This document shows, piece after piece, positions 61,246-64,000 of a stretch of DNA of 64,000 bases. This stretch comes from Haloarcula ordinaria (lineage in GTDB: Archaea > Halobacteriota > Halobacteria > Halobacteriales > Haloarculaceae): assembly GCF_029338275.1 (NCBI RefSeq), contig NZ_CP119789.1, forward strand, positions 682,001 to 746,000. The letters are read 5' to 3'. Made by a program: the position numbers and the translations under genes. Numbering within the stretch: the first letter of the stretch is position 1; the number at the start of each line of letters is the position of its first letter. The notes beneath the pieces were generated by a model. That model was not told where the DNA came from. It saw only the letters and a list, made by a program, of their open reading frames with translations, and did not search any database.

Positions 61246-61956
61246 TTACCGAACCGGATTTTCGGGGCCGCGACCGAGGTACTCAGAGAGGAAGGCGTGG
61301 ACCGTCTCGGCGTCGTACTGGTCCACGTACAGGCGGTGACGCCAGGCCGTCAGCACGTAGTCGGCCTCGGGGTCGTCGGTGGGGTTCGGGACGACGACGA
61401 CGCTGCGCCACGTCCCGGTGTGGATCGAGGCGAACGTCTCCAGGCTCTCCTCGGACTCGTTGGTCAGCGCCGCCGGGTCGTAGTAGACGATGACCGCGCC
61501 GTGTTCGAGCGTGTGGACGAGGTCGCCGAGGGCCTGTTCTTCCGCGTAGAACCCCGCATCGACCGTCCCGGTGTAGTGTGGGCCCGACAGCGGCGGCATC
61601 TGGGCGTACTGGACGTCGGTGCCCCGCTGGACGTGTTCGTTACCCTGGTTCGGGAACGACTCGACGTCGGTGAGCAGGTCGCTGTCGCCCCGCTCGTCGA
61701 GTGACTGGCCCTCGATGCCGCTGACCGCCGGGCCGTCGCTGCTGACGGTGAGATACACCGCCAGCGCCGCTCCGAGTGCCACCACGACGCCGACGGCGAC
61801 CAGGACCACCGGGAAGCCGTCGCCGTCGTCGCTCGTGTGCTGTGCGACCCGGCGCTTGTCTATCGACCCCAGCTCCCCCTCGTGTTCGGCCGCCAGATGA
61901 GAGAGGTAGCCGTCTTCGTCTTCGAAAGCCTCCGAGCAGTAGTCGCAATCGACCAT
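61246..61956 (-). CDS. DUF3105 membrane protein with N-terminal C2H2 finger
   Basis: A 236-aa protein. It starts with a C2H2 zinc finger (CDYCSEAF...HLAAEH, residues 4-25), followed by one membrane helix (about 48-70). A globular DUF3105-like domain (about 95-236) contains PLSGPHYTGTVDAGFY, VHTLEHGAVIVYYDP and SVVVVPNP. The His-rich segments may bind metal. Zinc finger inside and DUF3105 outside would be the expected topology. Function unknown; convergent with nadE. Confidence 0.8.
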   Translation of the reverse strand: MVDCDYCSEAFEDEDGYLSHLAAEHEGELGSIDKRRVAQHTSDDGDGFPVVLVAVGVVVALGAALAVYLTVSSDGPAVSGIEGQSLDERGDSDLLTDVESFPNQGNEHVQRGTDVQYAQMPPLSGPHYTGTVDAGFYAEEQALGDLVHTLEHGAVIVYYDPAALTNESEESLETFASIHTGTWRSVVVVPNPTDDPEADYVLTAWRHRLYVDQYDAETVHAFLSEYLGRGPENPVR

Positions 61957-62005
61957 CGGCCGCCAGTAGGTGGCCGGGGGTTTTCAACGTGCGGTCGCTC
62001 GGGCG

Positions 62006-62683
62006 TCACAGGTCGGCGTCGCCCACGAGGTCGGCGAAGGCCTCTCGCTCGCGTTGTTCGGTGGTCGCCATCGGCGCGTCGTCGCGGACCAGCGTTTTCA
62101 CCCGCTTGAGCGCGGCGTGGTCGACGCTCGCCAGTTCGTCGGCGACCTCCCGCGGGTCGTCGGTCACCCGGGAGACCAGCCCCATCCGCAGTGCCGTCTC
62201 GGCGTCGACGGTACGCCCGGAGAGCGCGAGGTCGAGCGCCTCGCCTTGGCCGACGACCGCCGGGAGGCGCGCCGTTCCGCCCCAGGCTCCGAACAGGCCG
62301 AGTTTCACGCCCGTCTCCGCCAACGTCGCGTCGGGCGTGGCGACGCGGAGGTCACAGGCCAGCGCCAGCTCGACGCCGCCGCCGCGGGCGGCGCCGTCGA
62401 TGCCCGCGACGACGGCCCCGTCGTAGGTCGCCAGTGTGCGTGCCACCCGCTGGCCGAGCGCAGCGAACGCGTCCGCCTCCTTCGCGTCGAGCGACCGGAC
62501 GACGTCAAGGTCCGCTCCGGCACAGAACGCCGGTCCGGCCCCGGAGAGGTAGAGCACGGGAGCGGTGGCGTCCTCGACGGCCGTCTCCAGGGCTGTCAGC
62601 CCCGCTCGGGTGAGCGCATTGCGCTGCTCGGGGCGGTCGAGGCGTATCTCACAGACGTCCCCGTCGCTCGTCGTCCGTATCAT
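62006..62683 (-). CDS. Enoyl-CoA hydratase/isomerase family protein
   Basis: Crotonase-fold enzyme of 225 aa. The oxyanion-hole loops are SGAGPAFCAGADLD (about 48-61) and IDGAARGGGVELALACD (about 94-110). The catalytic Glu positions appear partly changed (ELALACDLRVATPDATLAETG), leaving reaction type open: hydratase, isomerase or thioesterase. The Met at 62683 is used, nine codons inside the open frame, as the conserved first strand begins there. Probably acts in fatty-acid or amino-acid breakdown. Confidence 0.82.
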   Translation of the reverse strand: MIRTTSDGDVCEIRLDRPEQRNALTRAGLTALETAVEDATAPVLYLSGAGPAFCAGADLDVVRSLDAKEADAFAALGQRVARTLATYDGAVVAGIDGAARGGGVELALACDLRVATPDATLAETGVKLGLFGAWGGTARLPAVVGQGEALDLALSGRTVDAETALRMGLVSRVTDDPREVADELASVDHAALKRVKTLVRDDAPMATTEQREREAFADLVGDADL

Positions 62684-62744
62684 GCCTCTCCCTGTCCTTG
62701 CTGTTTCCAAAGGTCTTTGCCCTTCCCGCCGCTAGAAGCGGCTA

Positions 62745-63398
62745 ATGCAGGAAGTCGCGGCGGTTCGCCGAGCAGCCCTGGCCGCGGTGGACGACGTCGA
62801 GCCCGACCGGTTCCGCGACCGGATTACCGACCGCCTCTCCGATGCCCCGCTCACGCCCGGCGTGCTGACCCTGGTCAGCGCGCGGGCCGCCCGCGACGGG
62901 CCGGCCGATTTCGACGACGGTCTCACCGGCCGTGCCGCCGGCGTCCAGCTCATCTACGAGGGGCTCACCCTCACCCGCCGCCTGGCACAGGACGACCCCT
63001 GGGACGGTGGCGACCGCGACGCCGCCGACCTGGATATCCTCGTCGCCGACGTGCTCGTCTCGCGTGGTTTCTACCTCCTCGCCCGGAGCGAGGCCGCCGA
63101 GGCCGCCGTCGACGTCGTCCGGTCGTTCGGCCACGACCAGACCGTCCGGGAGTCCACCGGCGACGCCTCCCTCGACGAGAACCTGGAGACGGACATCTGC
63201 GAACTGGCCGTCGTCGCTGGCGTCACCGCCGCCGGGGTCACCCCCACCCCATCGCTCCGTGAGTACGCGAGTCGGCTCGCCGCCGACGGCCTCCCCGAGA
63301 ACGCCTGGATTCTCGGCGAGGAGGTCGGCGACGCACTCGGCACCCGGACCAACCCGGACTACGGTCCCGACAGCACCGAGGCCGCCGCCGACCACTGA
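62745..63398 (+). CDS. Helical haloarchaeal protein, polyprenyl-synthetase-like (DUF7114-like)
   Basis: A 217-aa all-helical protein (EVAAVRRAALAAVDDVEPDR..., GVQLIYEGLTLTRRLAQ, DILVADVLVSRGFYLLA). The helix pattern recalls isoprenoid synthases, including the AAGVQLIYEGLTLTRRL helix. It lacks the DDxxD metal motifs in the expected places, so catalysis by prenyl transfer is doubtful. It resembles a haloarchaeal family of unknown role (DUF7114, from memory). Confidence 0.6.
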   Translation: MQEVAAVRRAALAAVDDVEPDRFRDRITDRLSDAPLTPGVLTLVSARAARDGPADFDDGLTGRAAGVQLIYEGLTLTRRLAQDDPWDGGDRDAADLDILVADVLVSRGFYLLARSEAAEAAVDVVRSFGHDQTVRESTGDASLDENLETDICELAVVAGVTAAGVTPTPSLREYASRLAADGLPENAWILGEEVGDALGTRTNPDYGPDSTEAAADH

Positions 63399-63463
63399 GA
63401 CGGACCGCCATACCGGGGCCGAATCGAAACGCCTAAAGACATTTGCCGGAAAGACTCAGGTGC

Positions 63464-63535
63464 GCCTGGGTAGCTTAGCGGTAAAGCGCGTCCTTGGTAA
63501 GGACGAGACCCCGGATTCAAATTCCGGCCTAGGCT
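63464..63535 (+). tRNA. tRNA-Thr (anticodon GGU)
   Basis: The acceptor GCCTGGG pairs with CCTAGGC with one G-U pair. The anticodon stem CGTCC/GGACG holds TTGGTAA, giving anticodon GGT; the T-loop TTCAAAT is canonical. Discriminator is T, and CCA is not encoded. The last 18 bp of the T-arm/acceptor are repeated 140 bp downstream. Confidence 0.9.
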
Positions 63536-63673
63536 TCATCCGGTTTCTCACTGCGAGGCGCTCCGTCACCGAGCGACTGCTGAAATCGGTGAACCGATAC
63601 CGGGATTTGAATCCCTGTCAGTCGCGTGCAACGAAGCGAGCACGTCTGACTCTGGTTCAAATTCCGGCCTAGG
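63516..63673 (+). repeat. Direct repeat of the tRNA-Thr 3' end (att-like remnant)
   Basis: An 18-bp block (63516-63533) covering the T-loop and acceptor is repeated exactly at 63656-63673. Between the copies are a GCGACTG...CAGTCGC stem (63572-63578 with 63618-63624) enclosing ATCGG/CCGAT and GGGATTTGAATCCC palindromes, then GTGCAACGAAGCGAGCAC (63625-63642). The middle thus resembles a truncated tRNA-like fold. It could be a fossil integration site or a tandem tRNA remnant. Confidence 0.65.
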
Positions 63674-63764
63674 TTCTTCTGGGAGACGACCTGCAGTGCG
63701 GCTGGGTACCCAACGAGCTTTCGACACACACATTTTTGCGCCTGCGTCCACACTCGCTGGTATC

Positions 63765-64000
63765 GTGTACCAGTACGAGGCCGTCGAACAGGTGATGCGC
63801 GAGAACGGTGGGTACGCGACGCTCAAACACCTGTACGAGCACGCGACCGGGGTCGAGGGCTGCGAGTGGGGGACGAAGACGCCTAATGCCAGCATTCGAC
63901 GTATCGTCCAGCGACGGAACCAATTCGTAAAGATTCGACCAGGCCTCTGGGCGCTTGAATCCGCGCGTGACGACCTCCCACAGAGCATCTACGACGACTC
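63765..64000 (+). CDS. HARE-HTH-like winged-helix protein (3' end cut by window)
   Basis: Open from GTG 63765 to the window end (78 codons). The sequence YEAVEQVMRENGGYATLKHL, then a TKTPNASIRRIVQRR helix and FVKIRPGLWALE wing, resembles the HARE-HTH/HB1 winged-helix domain that often precedes restriction or DNA-modification domains. It directly follows the duplicated tRNA-Thr end, a typical position for the first gene of an integrated island. The C-terminal part, which would decide the function, is outside the window. Confidence 0.6.
   Translation, partial: MYQYEAVEQVMRENGGYATLKHLYEHATGVEGCEWGTKTPNASIRRIVQRRNQFVKIRPGLWALESARDDLPQSIYDD

Noticed and set aside
63529..63988. Minus-strand open frames over the tRNA-Thr repeat and window end
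   Set aside because: They read through the tRNA repeat and oppose the HARE-HTH-like frame, with no recognisable protein character.
1..64000. CRISPR arrays, rRNA genes or complete insertion sequences
   Set aside because: I looked for regularly spaced repeats, rRNA-type sequence and transposase motifs with terminal inverted repeats and saw none.

Overview
The window is a gene-dense, GC-rich piece of a haloarchaeal main chromosome. Evidence for this is the very acidic proteome (Asp/Glu-rich, Lys-poor), archaeal replication proteins (polymerase D, Orc1/Cdc6, Hef, RFC-like), TATA/leaderless promoters, archaeal ribosomal proteins S24e and S27ae, a Kae1-Bud32 fusion, halocyanin, HalOD1 and Bat regulators. 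Gene order and protein character fit the Haloarcula/Haloarculaceae group best; the species cannot be fixed from sequence reading alone.

Layout. 0-5.7 kb: 3' part of serB, metY, polymerase D small subunit (polD1), and a tandem pair of type I signal peptidases. 5.7-10 kb: a replication origin, with divergently placed orc1 and the origin-associated trio oapA-oapB-oapC around about 1.07 kb of non-coding DNA holding origin recognition boxes (ORBs) and an AT-rich unwinding candidate. 10-19 kb: amphi-Trp and CBS proteins, malate dehydrogenase, an SSSCA1-type zinc-ribbon protein, hef, a dolichol-kinase-like protein, glyS. 19-29 kb: serA, polymerase D large subunit (polD2) with a mini-intein in its active-site motif, a PPC-domain protein and several envelope proteins. 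29.7-38.7 kb: a complete arginine pathway of the LysW-carrier type (argG, argH, lysW, argX, argC, argB, argD, argE, argF). 38.7-50 kb: a repeat-rich gap, SDR and epimerase genes, a halocyanin-type lipoprotein, thrC, aspartate kinase, HalOD1 and HTH regulators. 50-64 kb: phosphoesterase, purO, tRNA-Gln, Kae1-Bud32 with S27ae/S24e, an RFC-like ATPase, a histidine kinase and a Bat-type regulator, tRNA-Gly, nadE, tRNA-Thr, and the start of a HARE-HTH-like gene cut by the window end.

Two themes stand out. First, near-perfect copies of the origin recognition box lie inside coding genes 3-5 kb either side of the origin, in the disordered linkers of DP1 and of the SSSCA1-like protein (and weakly in Hef); the motif is read in frame as linker peptide. 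Second, the 3' ends of argF, tRNA-Gln and tRNA-Thr are each followed within about 100-210 bp by a partial duplicate of that same 3' end, with palindromic GCGAAC/GCGAG-type spacer DNA between. This looks like the footprint of repeated integration or recombination at gene 3' ends.

Functions are inferred from motifs read by eye. Family (DUF) names come from memory and were not checked against a database.
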